Below, in pieces: positions 1 through 9,565 of a stretch of 64,000 nt of DNA (its first letter is position 1; every line of letters starts with the position of its first letter). Below the pieces are notes generated by a model. It worked only from the letters and a program-made list of their open reading frames with translations, ran no database searches and had not been told where the DNA came from. This stretch comes from Psychromonas sp. MME1 (GTDB taxonomy: Bacteria; Pseudomonadota; Gammaproteobacteria; Enterobacterales; Psychromonadaceae). Location of the stretch: contig NZ_CP160906.1 of assembly GCF_041080865.1 (NCBI RefSeq), forward strand, positions 2,790,001 through 2,854,000. The letters run 5' to 3'. Made by a program: the position numbers and the translations under genes.

Positions 1-1
1 G

Positions 2-880
2 AAATTATTAACAGAAACAGAGATTGTCAGTAGCGTATCGCATCAACATATTTATGGTTTGCTATTTCGCATACTATGGCCTCTTTGTGCAGGTCGGGCG
101 ATAAATAGTGTCGATCTCATTTATCCTGAGCAGGTAATAAAGGCAGCGAAGACAAATCGCACCCTCATTGCGAGCCCTGCGTTGCTCAAACGGCTAAGCG
201 ATACCTGTGAAGGTGCTGGCTATCGCGCTATTTTCTCCTCTGGAGGCGCGCTTAATTACGAAACCGCCCGACATAATGAAGCCTGTTTAAAACAGTTGCC
301 GATCGAAGTCTTTGGCAGCACCGAAACCGGTGGTATTGCCTATCGCCAACAGCAATCCGCGCAAACACCTTGGACTTTATTTTCCCCCTTACGCGCCCAA
401 TGTAATGAGCAAGGCTGTTTACTGATCAAATCGCCTTGGATAGATAATGCCGAATTTTACCAAACAAGCGACCAATGTGAATTACTCAACGAACGGCAAT
501 TTTTACTAAAAGGCCGCATCGACCGAATCGTTAAAATTGAAGAAAAACGGATCGCTTTAACGGAAGTAGAACTGCGTATTAATGAGCTACCTTGGATTGC
601 CGAAAGCGCCGTTATTCTACTAAATTCACAGACGAGGTTATGTTTAGGCGCGGTCATCAAACTGACTGAGCAAGGTGTGCAAGCCCTGAAAAAGCAGGGT
701 AAAGGACAATTTTGCCTATTACTTCGCCAACAACTACGGCTCTGGATTGAACCCATTGCTATTCCTCGATATTTTCGTATAGTGGATGAAATCCCGGTTA
801 ACAGACAGGGCAAACAGTTACATAATGAGTTGTCTGCATTATTTAATGATCACAGTAGAGAAACAGATGCCACTCAATAA
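2..880 (+). CDS. APE-cluster acyl-activating enzyme (ApeH-like AMP-dependent ligase), 5' truncated
   Basis: The reading frame is open from base 2, so the beginning lies outside the window and an internal TTG at 59 is not the true start. The protein has an adenylate-forming enzyme pattern: VSSVSHQHIYGLLF near the visible start, the A5-type motif FGSTETGGIAYR, and a late LKGRIDRIVKIEEKRI motif like the A8 hinge. In aryl polyene clusters the equivalent ligase (ApeH) loads the aromatic starter acid onto an acyl carrier protein. The next gene overlaps its 3' end, which fits one operon. The family call is firm. The exact substrate is inferred from the neighbours, especially the ammonia-lyase downstream. 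Confidence 0.8.
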   Translation, partial: KLLTETEIVSSVSHQHIYGLLFRILWPLCAGRAINSVDLIYPEQVIKAAKTNRTLIASPALLKRLSDTCEGAGYRAIFSSGGALNYETARHNEACLKQLPIEVFGSTETGGIAYRQQQSAQTPWTLFSPLRAQCNEQGCLLIKSPWIDNAEFYQTSDQCELLNERQFLLKGRIDRIVKIEEKRIALTEVELRINELPWIAESAVILLNSQTRLCLGAVIKLTEQGVQALKKQGKGQFCLLLRQQLRLWIEPIAIPRYFRIVDEIPVNRQGKQLHNELSALFNDHSRETDATQ

Positions 881-1232
881 AGCGCCCATCGTTGCACAAA
901 AAATAGCAGATAATGAGCTGCAACTACTGCTATTTATGGAACCGTCATTAGCCTATTTTCAAGGGCATTTCCCTGACTTCCCGATTCTGCCGGGCGTGGC
1001 GCAAATTGACTGGGCGATTTATTATGGACAAACTTTATTAAATTGCCCCAACAAATTTGCCGGGATGGAAGTCATTAAATTTCAAGAGGCTATCTTACCA
1101 AATCAGACGGTATCATTGACTCTAAAGTGGCAGAGTGACAAGGGAATGCTCTATTTTAGTTTTAACAGTCACGGTGTTCAGCCAGTAAAAACACACTCAT
1201 CGGGACGTATTAAATTGGTCAACGCGGCATGA
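867..1232 (+). CDS. ApeI-like 3-hydroxyacyl-ACP dehydratase (hotdog fold)
   Basis: This is a small protein of about 121 residues. Its FPDFPILPGVAQIDWAI segment is typical of FabA/FabZ-like ApeI dehydratases, which remove water from the 3-hydroxyacyl-ACP intermediate of the growing polyene. Upstream in-frame ATGs exist at 786 and 846. The ATG at 867 is chosen because an AGAG ribosome-binding stretch precedes it and the protein then starts just before the conserved fold. It overlaps the ligase gene by 14 bases and the next gene by 4, which suggests translational coupling. A second dehydratase, ApeP-like, lies at 9558. Confidence 0.78.
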   Translation: MPLNKAPIVAQKIADNELQLLLFMEPSLAYFQGHFPDFPILPGVAQIDWAIYYGQTLLNCPNKFAGMEVIKFQEAILPNQTVSLTLKWQSDKGMLYFSFNSHGVQPVKTHSSGRIKLVNAA

Positions 1233-2926
1233 ACCATTTCGCCCCCTGTTTCATCATTCCCTGTTATAACCATGGACGAATGTTACCTGCTGTCGTCGCA
1301 ACACTCTGTGAACGCTATAACCACCCTATTATTATTATTGATGACGGGAGTGATATACAGACCAAAAATGCACTATTGCCTTTGCTAGCCAATCATACCG
1401 TCATAACCCTCGCCACTAATCAAGGGAAAGGGGCCGCTGTCATTGCCGGCATTAAGCGGGCAGCACAACTTGGTTACAGCCATGCCATTCAAATTGATGC
1501 TGATGGCCAACATGATCTGGACGCTTTATCTGCACTATTAAGCGAAGCCGAAAAACACCCACAAGCGTTAATATCTGGGTGTCCCGTTTATGACCAATCC
1601 ATTCCCAAAGCTCGCCTATATGGTCGTTACATTACCCATTTCTGGGTTTGGGTAGAAACCTTATCCTTTTCCATTAAAGACAGCATGTGTGGTTTCCGCG
1701 CTTACCCAATAGCCGCAACCATCGCACTCATTAATCACTGTCAATTGGGATTGCGCATGGACTTTGATACGGAGATCATGGTCAGACTATATTGGGCTGA
1801 TTGCGATGTCCGTTTTATCAATACCAAGGTTATTTACCCTGAAGATGGTATTTCTCATTTTCATGCTTTTAAAGATAATGTGCAGATCAGTAAAATGCAC
1901 AGCAAGTTGTTTTTTGCCATGTTAACGCGTATTCCTAAACTGTTAACACGCCATAAACGCCTCAACCAACAACGGCAGCAACACTGGTCGAAACAAAGTG
2001 AACGCGGCACTTATTATGGTATCAAACTGCTATTAGCGGCTTACTCCCTATTTGGTCGAAATGTTTTTAAAATGTTTTTAGCCCCCGTACTTTTTTATTA
2101 TTCATTGACTGCCAAGGAAACTAAACACGCGTCATCGGCATTCTTGCAGCAAATAAAAATTGTCGCTAAGAAATCGCAACTCAACGTGCCGCAACATTTA
2201 ACCTTTTATCGCCATATCAACTCCTTTGCCCTGACGATATTGGACAAACTCGCTGCGTGGAAGGGGGACTTTTGTCTCGATAACTTAACCATACACGGCA
2301 AGCAGCAGATCGACGCCATTATCGCATCGGGAAAAGGGGCTGTTATTTTAGGTTCGCATTTAGGTAATTTAGAGTTATGTCGAGCATTAAGTCAGCACCA
2401 CCAGCAACTTAAAATCAATGCGCTCGTTTTTACCGCCAATGCCACACGCTTTAATACGGTGATGAAAGCCGTTAACCCTAAATCCGAGCTAAATATCATC
2501 CAAGTGGATAAACTAGGTCCAGAGACGGCCATTTTACTCGCACAAAAAATTGAAGCGGGCGAATGGGTGGTGATTGTCGGAGACCGAACATCAACTCGTG
2601 TTGAACATCGTGCTGTCTGGGCCGATTTTTTAGATAAACCCGCGCCCTTTCCACAGGGGCCCTTTATCTTAGCCGCGCTATTGAAAGCGCCCGTTTATCT
2701 CCTGTTTGCATTACGCAATGAAAGTAAAAAAGAGGCGCATTTTGACCTCTATTTTGAACATTTTAGCGACGCCATTGACCTCCCTAGAGGTAAACGAGAA
2801 CAAGCCTTACAAAATGTGGTACAACGCTATGCCACACGATTACAATTTTATGCCATGAAAGCTCCGCTGCAATGGTACAACTTTTTTGATTTTTGGCACT
2901 TAAGTGGAAAGAGAGATGACAAATAA
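1229..2926 (+). CDS. Glycosyltransferase family 2 / lipid A-type acyltransferase fusion (ApeJ-like)
   Basis: The 565-residue protein has two domains. Residues about 1-245 form a GT2 glycosyltransferase with the IIPCYNHG start and the metal-binding DADGQHD motif near residue 91. Residues about 270-560 resemble LpxL/HtrB acyltransferases, with an HLGNLE (HX4E) catalytic motif near residue 380 and the GDRTS region downstream. Such GT/AT fusions are regular members of APE clusters and are thought to help link the polyene to its lipid or glycolipid anchor at the membrane. The exact acceptor is unknown. It overlaps the upstream dehydratase by 4 bases and the downstream lyase by 11. Confidence 0.85.
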   Translation: MNHFAPCFIIPCYNHGRMLPAVVATLCERYNHPIIIIDDGSDIQTKNALLPLLANHTVITLATNQGKGAAVIAGIKRAAQLGYSHAIQIDADGQHDLDALSALLSEAEKHPQALISGCPVYDQSIPKARLYGRYITHFWVWVETLSFSIKDSMCGFRAYPIAATIALINHCQLGLRMDFDTEIMVRLYWADCDVRFINTKVIYPEDGISHFHAFKDNVQISKMHSKLFFAMLTRIPKLLTRHKRLNQQRQQHWSKQSERGTYYGIKLLLAAYSLFGRNVFKMFLAPVLFYYSLTAKETKHASSAFLQQIKIVAKKSQLNVPQHLTFYRHINSFALTILDKLAAWKGDFCLDNLTIHGKQQIDAIIASGKGAVILGSHLGNLELCRALSQHHQQLKINALVFTANATRFNTVMKAVNPKSELNIIQVDKLGPETAILLAQKIEAGEWVVIVGDRTSTRVEHRAVWADFLDKPAPFPQGPFILAALLKAPVYLLFALRNESKKEAHFDLYFEHFSDAIDLPRGKREQALQNVVQRYATRLQFYAMKAPLQWYNFFDFWHLSGKRDDK

Positions 2927-4457
2927 ACAGCAAAGCATCACCTTTGGTGAAGGCCGTTTACGTATTGAAGATATTGTAGCTATCGCCAATGGTGCGGGTG
3001 CGGCAATGAGTAACAGCAGTGAATTCAATAGTAAGATAGACAAAGGTGTGGCATTTCTTGAATCATTATTGCGAGAAGAGGGGGTTATTTATGGTGTCAC
3101 AACAGGTTATGGTGACTCCTGTACCATTGCCATTCCACCTGAGTTGGTTGATCAATTACCCCTACATCTGACCCGATTTCATGGTTGTGGTTTAGGTAAT
3201 AATCTCACGGAGCAACAATCAAAAGCGGTACTAGCAACGCGCTTATGTTCCTTATCACAGGCTATGTCAGGGGTAACTCATGACCTACTTAAACAGATTG
3301 TTACCCTAATCAATCACGATATTTCTCCGCGTATCCCTGAAGAGGGTTCGGTGGGGGCAAGTGGCGATTTAACACCACTTTCATACTTAGCCGCAGTATT
3401 AATCGGTGAGCGTGACGTTATTTACCAAGGACAAATTCGCGCAACGGCAGAGGTCTTTGCGGAATTGGGCATAACACCGATCAAGCTAAAACCCAAAGAA
3501 GGATTAGCGTTAATGAACGGCACGGCGGTGATGACAGCATTAGCTTGTTTAGCCTTTAAGCGTGCAGAATACCTCGCTCAATTAGCGACCAAAATAACCG
3601 CCATGGTTTCCGTTGCCCTACACGGCAATGACTTTCATTTTGATGCGGCACTGTTCGCCGTCAAACCACATCCTGGTCAGCAACAGATAGCGGCTTGGTT
3701 GCGCGCGGATTTACAAGCAGAGCGCCCACCTCGCAATAGTGACCGTTTACAGGATCGTTACTCATTACGCTGCGCGCCTCATGTGATCGGTGTTTTACAG
3801 GATAGCTTACCTTTCTTTCGCAGCATGATTGAAAATGAATTAAACAGTGCCAATGACAACCCCATTATTGATGGTGACAATCAACGCGTATTACACGGTG
3901 GGCATTTTTACGGTGGCCATATCGCGATGGCAATGGATAGCTTAAAAACCGTTGTCGCAAACATTGCCGACCTGCTAGATAGGCAAATGGCTCAATTGAT
4001 GGATTATAAATTTAATAATGGCCTACCATATAACCTAACCGGCGCAGAAGGGCCTCGAAAAGCAATTAATCATGGTTTTAAAGCAGTACAAATCGGCGTT
4101 TCCGCTTGGACCGCTGAAGCATTAAAACTGACTATGCCCGCGAGCGTTTTTTCACGTTCAACGGAATGCCATAATCAAGATAAAGTCAGCATGGGGACCA
4201 TTGCTGCGCGCGATTGTTTACGCGTATTACAGCTTAGCGAACAAGTTACCGCAGCCTCATTGTTAGCCGCCACACAGGCGTTGGTATTACGCAAACGGCA
4301 TAATGAATTAGATGAAAACCACTTTAGTGAAGGTTTACAAAGCATGATGAATGCGGTGTTATCTGAGTTTGTTCCCGTCGATGAAGATCGCCCGTTAGAG
4401 GCTGATTTGCGTAAATTTATGGCGCTGATTGAGGCACAACATTGGCAGCTTTACTAA
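2916..4457 (+). CDS. Aromatic amino acid ammonia-lyase (MIO family), probably tyrosine/phenylalanine type
   Basis: The product is 513 residues from the ATG at 2916; an upstream GTG at 2904 is less likely. It is a member of the HAL/PAL/TAL family. The Ala148-Ser149-Gly150 triad in GSVGASGDLTPLSY forms the MIO cofactor and Tyr59 in YGVTTGYG is the catalytic tyrosine. Automatic annotation would probably say histidine ammonia-lyase. However, the histidine-contacting Glu of HutH (QEDHVSM) is replaced by Gln in NQDKVSM, as in tyrosine and phenylalanine lyases, and no hut genes are nearby. Within an APE operon it most plausibly makes a cinnamate or 4-coumarate starter. The selectivity pair is Phe88-His89, discussed in the findings. 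Confidence 0.85.
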   Translation: MTNKQQSITFGEGRLRIEDIVAIANGAGAAMSNSSEFNSKIDKGVAFLESLLREEGVIYGVTTGYGDSCTIAIPPELVDQLPLHLTRFHGCGLGNNLTEQQSKAVLATRLCSLSQAMSGVTHDLLKQIVTLINHDISPRIPEEGSVGASGDLTPLSYLAAVLIGERDVIYQGQIRATAEVFAELGITPIKLKPKEGLALMNGTAVMTALACLAFKRAEYLAQLATKITAMVSVALHGNDFHFDAALFAVKPHPGQQQIAAWLRADLQAERPPRNSDRLQDRYSLRCAPHVIGVLQDSLPFFRSMIENELNSANDNPIIDGDNQRVLHGGHFYGGHIAMAMDSLKTVVANIADLLDRQMAQLMDYKFNNGLPYNLTGAEGPRKAINHGFKAVQIGVSAWTAEALKLTMPASVFSRSTECHNQDKVSMGTIAARDCLRVLQLSEQVTAASLLAATQALVLRKRHNELDENHFSEGLQSMMNAVLSEFVPVDEDRPLEADLRKFMALIEAQHWQLY

Positions 4458-4467
4458 TGGAAATATA

Positions 4468-4899
4468 ATGATAGAACGTAAGATTGATCTAACCGCAGAA
4501 GTTACTTTGGTAACCGCTTTTCAAGATGCCGATCCAATGGGGGTGATTTATCACGGTAACTATTTTCGCTTTTTTGAAGAAGCGCGACGGATTTTGATGG
4601 AAAAAATAAATTATTGCTATCACGATATGCAAGCATCAGGGTACGCTTGGCCGATCATAGATAGCTACGTAAAATACGTCAAAGCGATCCCCTTTCATCA
4701 TCAAATTCGCATTACCGCGAGCTTAACGGAATGGGAGCACCACCTGCGTGTTGACTATGTTATCTATGATGCCATTAGCGGAGTACGAATGACCAAAGGT
4801 TATACTCGGCAGGTAGCGGTCGGACTCAAAAACGCAGAGATGTGCTTTGCATCACCGCAAGTATTCTTAGATAAACTGGAACCCTATTTTGTTAATTAA
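4468..4899 (+). CDS. Acyl-CoA/ACP thioesterase, 4HBT hotdog family (ApeK-like)
   Basis: This is a 143-residue thioesterase with the 4HBT/YbgC signature DADPMGVIYHGNYFRFFEEAR near the N-terminus, where the Asp is the expected catalytic residue. The ATG at 4468 is preceded by a weak TGGA site; an in-frame ATG at 4429 lies inside the preceding gene. In APE clusters this enzyme is placed to release or proofread acyl chains on the carrier protein. It starts 11 bases after the lyase stop and overlaps the next gene by 11 bases. Confidence 0.82.
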   Translation: MIERKIDLTAEVTLVTAFQDADPMGVIYHGNYFRFFEEARRILMEKINYCYHDMQASGYAWPIIDSYVKYVKAIPFHHQIRITASLTEWEHHLRVDYVIYDAISGVRMTKGYTRQVAVGLKNAEMCFASPQVFLDKLEPYFVN

Positions 4900-5503
4900 A
4901 AAATTCTGTTTAATTTGGTTACTGTTTGCAAGTTTTAGTGCTGTTATTCACGCCACCACTATCACGCAATTACAGGAAAAATTGAGTGCGCATCAAATCG
5001 TGCGAGGACAATATACACAAATCAAAAACATGCAGTTGTTTAAACAGCCTCTATTATCGAGTGGCGAATTTCTTATCGAACAACAACAGGGTCTACTCTG
5101 GTCACAAACAAAACCCTTTCTCATCACCTTAGCCTTGAATAAAGATAAATTAAGCCAACGCATTGCCGATCAACCTGCGCAAATAATGCAAGCATCGGAT
5201 AACCCTATGGTGTTTTATTTTAGCCACCTTTTTTTATCCCTATTTAAAGGTGATACCGAGGGGTTAAGTGAGCAGTTTGTGATGGAATTACAGAGTAAAG
5301 GCGAGCGTTGGTCATTACTATTAACCCCAAAAAGTTCACCATTGGACAAAATCTTTCAACAGATAACTATTTCTGGTGCAACGTATATCGAAACACTGCA
5401 ATTAAACGAATTACAGGGTGACAGTACGAAGATTAATTTTATAAATCAACACAGCTACCCACCCCATTTAAGCAAAGATGAACGTTCTTCTTTACAGTTC
5501 TAA
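4889..5503 (+). CDS. LolA-like outer-membrane lipoprotein carrier (ApeL-like)
   Basis: The 204-residue protein has a hydrophobic signal peptide (LIWLLFASFSAVIHA) and then a LolA-like pattern including RGQYTQIKNMQLFKQPLLSSGEF. The start is a TTG overlapping the end of the thioesterase gene, and no ATG is available before the signal sequence. LolA proteins carry acyl chains across the periplasm. In APE clusters this paralogue is thought to work with the MMPL exporter and the DUF3261 lipoprotein to move the polyene lipid to the outer membrane. It overlaps the exporter gene by 26 bases. Confidence 0.8.
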   Translation: MLIKKFCLIWLLFASFSAVIHATTITQLQEKLSAHQIVRGQYTQIKNMQLFKQPLLSSGEFLIEQQQGLLWSQTKPFLITLALNKDKLSQRIADQPAQIMQASDNPMVFYFSHLFLSLFKGDTEGLSEQFVMELQSKGERWSLLLTPKSSPLDKIFQQITISGATYIETLQLNELQGDSTKINFINQHSYPPHLSKDERSSLQF

Positions 5504-7802
5504 GTTAGCCCTCTGTTGGCTAATTATTATTATCGGTAGCGCACTGTTATTGCTACAGCAGACACTTGGGCAAAATAAACTTCCCATAGAGACCAATATC
5601 CTCGCGCTGTTACCCGAAAATGAGCAAGATACTTTTGCGCAACAAGCCTTTCAACAGGTAGCGGATAAGTTAGGTAATCAACTCCTGTTTTTGATTGCGA
5701 GCAAAGATAAACAACAAGCTTTACAAGCCGCACCCTATTTTGAACAGCAATTAGCGTCACTGGGCCTCTTCGCCTCAGTTTCTGGCAAGATTAATGAGCA
5801 GGAACAACAAGCGTGGGCAGATTTATATTTCCCCTACCGAGCACAATTATTATCACCAACACAACAGTTGCGTTTATCAGCATCCCCGAATCAACAAACC
5901 GAGCGGGTAATCCAACAAATATACAACCCTTTTTCAGGTGTGACAGGGCAAGAGATCGCAAGCGATCCGTTTTTATTATTCCGTGAATATATGGCTGACA
6001 AAGGCGAGTCAATCAATAAATTCACCTTACAACAGGGCTACTTAAGCCGACAATGGCAGGACACTTTTTATATTATGGTGCATGCACAACTTGCAAATAG
6101 CCCATATAATTTAAAAACACAGGCACTGTTACCCAAACTGCTCGCCCTAGAGACCTCGCTACAAACACAATTTGATGTGCAACTGATACATACCGGAACA
6201 CTGTTTTACGCATCCCACGGTACACAAAGCGCCATTAATGAAATTAACCTCATTGGTGTCGGCTCATTAATCGGGATCGTCATGCTTTTGCTGTTGCTAT
6301 ATCGCAGCCTATTACCATTAACGCTCGCCCTACTCTCTATCGGTTGCGGTTTGCTTGTTGCCTTTGTGGTAACCGTATTGGTGTTTAAAAAAGTACATCT
6401 GTTTAGCTTAATATTTGGTGCCAGTTTAATTGGCGTCTCCATCGATTATGCGTTTCACTTTTTAACAGAGCGTTTACTCAACAACAAAAATTGGCATTCA
6501 CAACGGGCGTTAAAGGGTATTTTTAATGCTATAACATTAGGGTTAGTAACTAGTTTAATTGGTTATTTAGGGCTATTGGTTGCCCCTTTCCCTGGCCTAC
6601 AACAACTCTCTTTATTCTCCGTGGTCGGGCTATTAGCCGCCTATTTGACCGTCATCTGCTGGTATCCATTATTAGCAAGATCTGCAAGTACAAGCAAAGC
6701 CCCTAACTTAAGCCCGCTAATGCGTTACTTAGCTTTATGGGATCGTCCAAAAATAAGGTTGTTAACCCCACTTGGGGTATTCGCTATCTCCTGTATTGCA
6801 TTAACACAGGTACACTTTGATGACGATATTCGCCAGCTACAAACGCAACCTGAACATTTAAAAGCACAGGAACGGCTGATCAAAGAGATCACCGCGATGG
6901 GCCAAAATCAGCACATGCTACTGGTCAAAGCGGATACTCAGCAAGCGTTACTAATGCGTCTCGAAGAGGTACAAAAAGAGCTACAACAGTGGCAACAACA
7001 AGGTTTATTGAAAAACTATCAAACGATTAGCCAATTTCTTCCGTCAATATCCACACAACAATACAACTACCATTTAGTCGTTCAACTATACCAATCGCAG
7101 GCAGAAAATTTACGCGAAAAATTAGCCCTCACGGCGCCTATTACGACCATCGCACCTTTCCAACCATTAAGTTTTGATAGATATCTACAGTCACCCGTCT
7201 CTCAGGCTGTCTCTTTTCTATGGTTAGATGAAATTAACGGAATTAGCTCATCCATCATTTTAATCAATGAACTAGAGGATGTTGCTCAGCTAAAAAACTA
7301 TAGCCAATCCTTTTCTGATTTAACTTATCTCAATAAAGTCGATGAAGTCTCTTCGATTTTTAAGGAGTATCGCCAACATATTAGTGAATTATTAGCCGCC
7401 GCCTACTTACTGATCACAATATTTTTGTTGTTACGCTACCCTATAGGGAAAACGGTATTGGTGATCATCCCCCCATTCATTGCTGCTTGCGCCGGACTGG
7501 CGATAACAAGCATCATGGGCATACCGATCACTATTTTCAATCTATTAGCATTAATGCTGATTTTAGGTATCGGTATTGATTACACACTTTTTTTTGCCGA
7601 ACAAAAACGGCATAATCACAATGCAAATACGTTATTAGCCATCACACTTTCCGCTATCACCACTCTGTTATCCTTTGGTTTATTAGCGTTCAGTGAAACA
7701 CAGGCAATACATGGTTTTGGGATCACCTTGCTAAGTGGTATTACGGTGGCTTGGTTATTGGCACCGTTAGCAATGCAAAGGAAAATTAATGCGCCTGATT
7801 AG
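5478..7802 (+). CDS. MMPL/RND-family exporter (ApeM-like)
   Basis: This is a 774-residue polytopic membrane protein with the duplicated MMPL layout: one N-terminal membrane helix, a large periplasmic loop, then a block of helices with GASLIGVSIDYAFHFLTER near residue 312, and a second loop and helix block with GIGIDYTLFFAEQ near residue 695. These paired (I/V)DY motifs in the fourth helix of each half are typical of MMPL proton-driven transporters. It most likely exports the aryl polyene lipid from the inner membrane. The gene overlaps its neighbours on both sides (26 and 14 bases), indicating one transcript. Confidence 0.85.
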   Translation: MNVLLYSSKLALCWLIIIIGSALLLLQQTLGQNKLPIETNILALLPENEQDTFAQQAFQQVADKLGNQLLFLIASKDKQQALQAAPYFEQQLASLGLFASVSGKINEQEQQAWADLYFPYRAQLLSPTQQLRLSASPNQQTERVIQQIYNPFSGVTGQEIASDPFLLFREYMADKGESINKFTLQQGYLSRQWQDTFYIMVHAQLANSPYNLKTQALLPKLLALETSLQTQFDVQLIHTGTLFYASHGTQSAINEINLIGVGSLIGIVMLLLLLYRSLLPLTLALLSIGCGLLVAFVVTVLVFKKVHLFSLIFGASLIGVSIDYAFHFLTERLLNNKNWHSQRALKGIFNAITLGLVTSLIGYLGLLVAPFPGLQQLSLFSVVGLLAAYLTVICWYPLLARSASTSKAPNLSPLMRYLALWDRPKIRLLTPLGVFAISCIALTQVHFDDDIRQLQTQPEHLKAQERLIKEITAMGQNQHMLLVKADTQQALLMRLEEVQKELQQWQQQGLLKNYQTISQFLPSISTQQYNYHLVVQLYQSQAENLREKLALTAPITTIAPFQPLSFDRYLQSPVSQAVSFLWLDEINGISSSIILINELEDVAQLKNYSQSFSDLTYLNKVDEVSSIFKEYRQHISELLAAAYLLITIFLLLRYPIGKTVLVIIPPFIAACAGLAITSIMGIPITIFNLLALMLILGIGIDYTLFFAEQKRHNHNANTLLAITLSAITTLLSFGLLAFSETQAIHGFGITLLSGITVAWLLAPLAMQRKINAPD

Positions 7803-8373
7803 CTCTCTATTAGCCATGTTCATACTTTCCGCCTGTTCAATGCAGCCATTACAGAACAGAGCGGATCCGCTACAAGTCGAGGTCGCAAAAAACACCTTTG
7901 TCACCTTACCTACTCCTGCACAGCTACAGCGAACGCTAGATATTAGTCAGTTAATTAGCGCGCAATGGGGAGAGCAACAACAACAACTGATGGTGCAGTT
8001 GCAAGTCGATTCACAACAGTTGGTATTAGCGGCTTTCTCAGCTTGGGGAGCACCACTATTGAGTGTTAAGTATACAGAGCAAAAAATAGAAACCTCTACT
8101 ATACCGGGGCTCGCAGCGAATTTACCAAAACCTGAGCAAGTGTTGTTTAATGTGATGCTGTCAATTTGGCCAGCACAGGCTTGGCAAACACCTTTTGCAA
8201 ATATCGGTTGGTCATTAATGGCAACAGAGAAACAACGTTTATTAATGGATGGCAATGGTGATTTGATTATGCAAATAGATTATCAAACAACCCCTCACCT
8301 GCAGGGATTGATCACCATCAAACACTTACAACTAAATTATATTATTAACATTGAAACGTATAATGGGCAGTAA
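7789..8373 (+). CDS. DUF3261-type outer-membrane lipoprotein of the APE cluster (ApeN-like)
   Basis: The 194-residue protein begins with a lipoprotein signal peptide ending in the lipobox LSAC, with Cys16 as the lipidated residue. The rest fits the DUF3261 family by position and pattern, including a C-terminal INIETYNGQ segment. DUF3261 lipoproteins accompany LolA-like and MMPL proteins in aryl polyene clusters and may form the outer-membrane acceptor, analogous to LolB. Function is inferred from context. The last base of its stop codon is the first base of the next start codon. Confidence 0.72.
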   Translation: MRLISSLLAMFILSACSMQPLQNRADPLQVEVAKNTFVTLPTPAQLQRTLDISQLISAQWGEQQQQLMVQLQVDSQQLVLAAFSAWGAPLLSVKYTEQKIETSTIPGLAANLPKPEQVLFNVMLSIWPAQAWQTPFANIGWSLMATEKQRLLMDGNGDLIMQIDYQTTPHLQGLITIKHLQLNYIINIETYNGQ

Positions 8374-9565
8374 TGGATAAACAAAACACGATTTTTCCCG
8401 TGTATATTAATAGCTGGGCAATGAACTCCGCGCTAGGAAATACCTTAAATATAGCGAAGCAACGTTTAGCAGAGGGCTTCTCTGAAGATATGTGCCCTGA
8501 GAACGCTTGGCTAAATGATGGTAAGTCGACCGTTGTCGGCAAAATCAAAAGCCCCCTACCTGAGATTAAAGGACAGTTTAATACACGCAACAATCAAATC
8601 GCATTATCCGCCTTGCTTACAATAGAAAAGGATGTACGTGCCGCGATCACTGAATATGGTAGCGATCGTGTTGCCATTATCATGGCCACCAGCACTTCAG
8701 GGATCAGTGATGGCGAACAGGCTTTAGCGATTAAAAATACAATGGGTGAGTTTCCTGACGATTACCATTATCGACAACAAGAGCTGGGTAATTTAGGTGA
8801 ATTTATTGCTCAATACCTACAAGTGACGGGCAGGTTTACACCATTTCCACGGCTTGCTCTTCTAGTGGTCGGGTTTTTATTTCCGCCAAACGTTTATTAA
8901 AAGCAGGATTAGTCGATGCCGTATTGGTTGGGGGTGCAGATTCATTGTGCAAACTGACACTCAATGGTTTCCATGCCTTAGAGGCGTTATCTAGCTCACT
9001 CTGTAACCCTTTTAGTACCAATCGTAATGGTATAAATATTGGTGAAGGCGCTGCCTTTATGTTGCTCTCGACAAAACAAAGCAGTAATAACATCGCCTTA
9101 TTAGGTGTCGGAGATAGCTCGGATGCACATCATATTTCAGCACCGCACCCGCAAGGACTCGGCGCAATAAGCGCAATGCAAAAAGCATTGCATGATGCAC
9201 AATTAAACGCCCATGACATTGGCTATATCAATGCCCATGGTACAGCGACGCCACTTAATGATGCGATGGAATCGAAGGCAATCTATCGTTTATTCCAAGA
9301 CGCCGTCCCCGTTAGTTCAACGAAACCTTTAACGGGCCACACGCTAGGTACAGCAAGCATTCTCGAAGCGAGTATCTGCTGCCTGCTGCTACAGGAAAAG
9401 CTAAATCTCCCCATACAAATTAACGATGGAATTTTTGATACAAACATGGCGCCGATTAAATTAGTCACGACAAAACAGCCGTTACAAAAAAAGGCTTTGT
9501 TAAGCAACTCCTTTGCCTTCGGTGGGAATAATGTATCGTTAATATTTGGATACTATCATGGCTAA
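8373..9565 (+). CDS. Beta-ketoacyl-ACP synthase (ApeO-like), interrupted by a frameshift
   Basis: Two reading frames together encode one ketosynthase of about 398 residues. The first runs 8373-8900 and goes out of frame after QVTG at about 8828-8834. The second frame resumes at GTTTAC and gives the active-site region VYTISTACSSSG, then NAHGTATPLNDAME and TGHTLGTAS, which supply the Cys-His-His triad. One missing base in the GGGCAGG run explains the break. The enzyme should extend the polyene by decarboxylative condensation with malonyl-ACP. The motifs are otherwise intact, so a sequencing error is more likely than real inactivation, but phase variation at the G-rich run is possible. Confidence 0.8.

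Noticed and set aside
2916-4457. Histidine ammonia-lyase (hutH)
   Set aside because: No hut genes are nearby, the HutH glutamate is replaced by Gln, and the gene is embedded in an APE operon.
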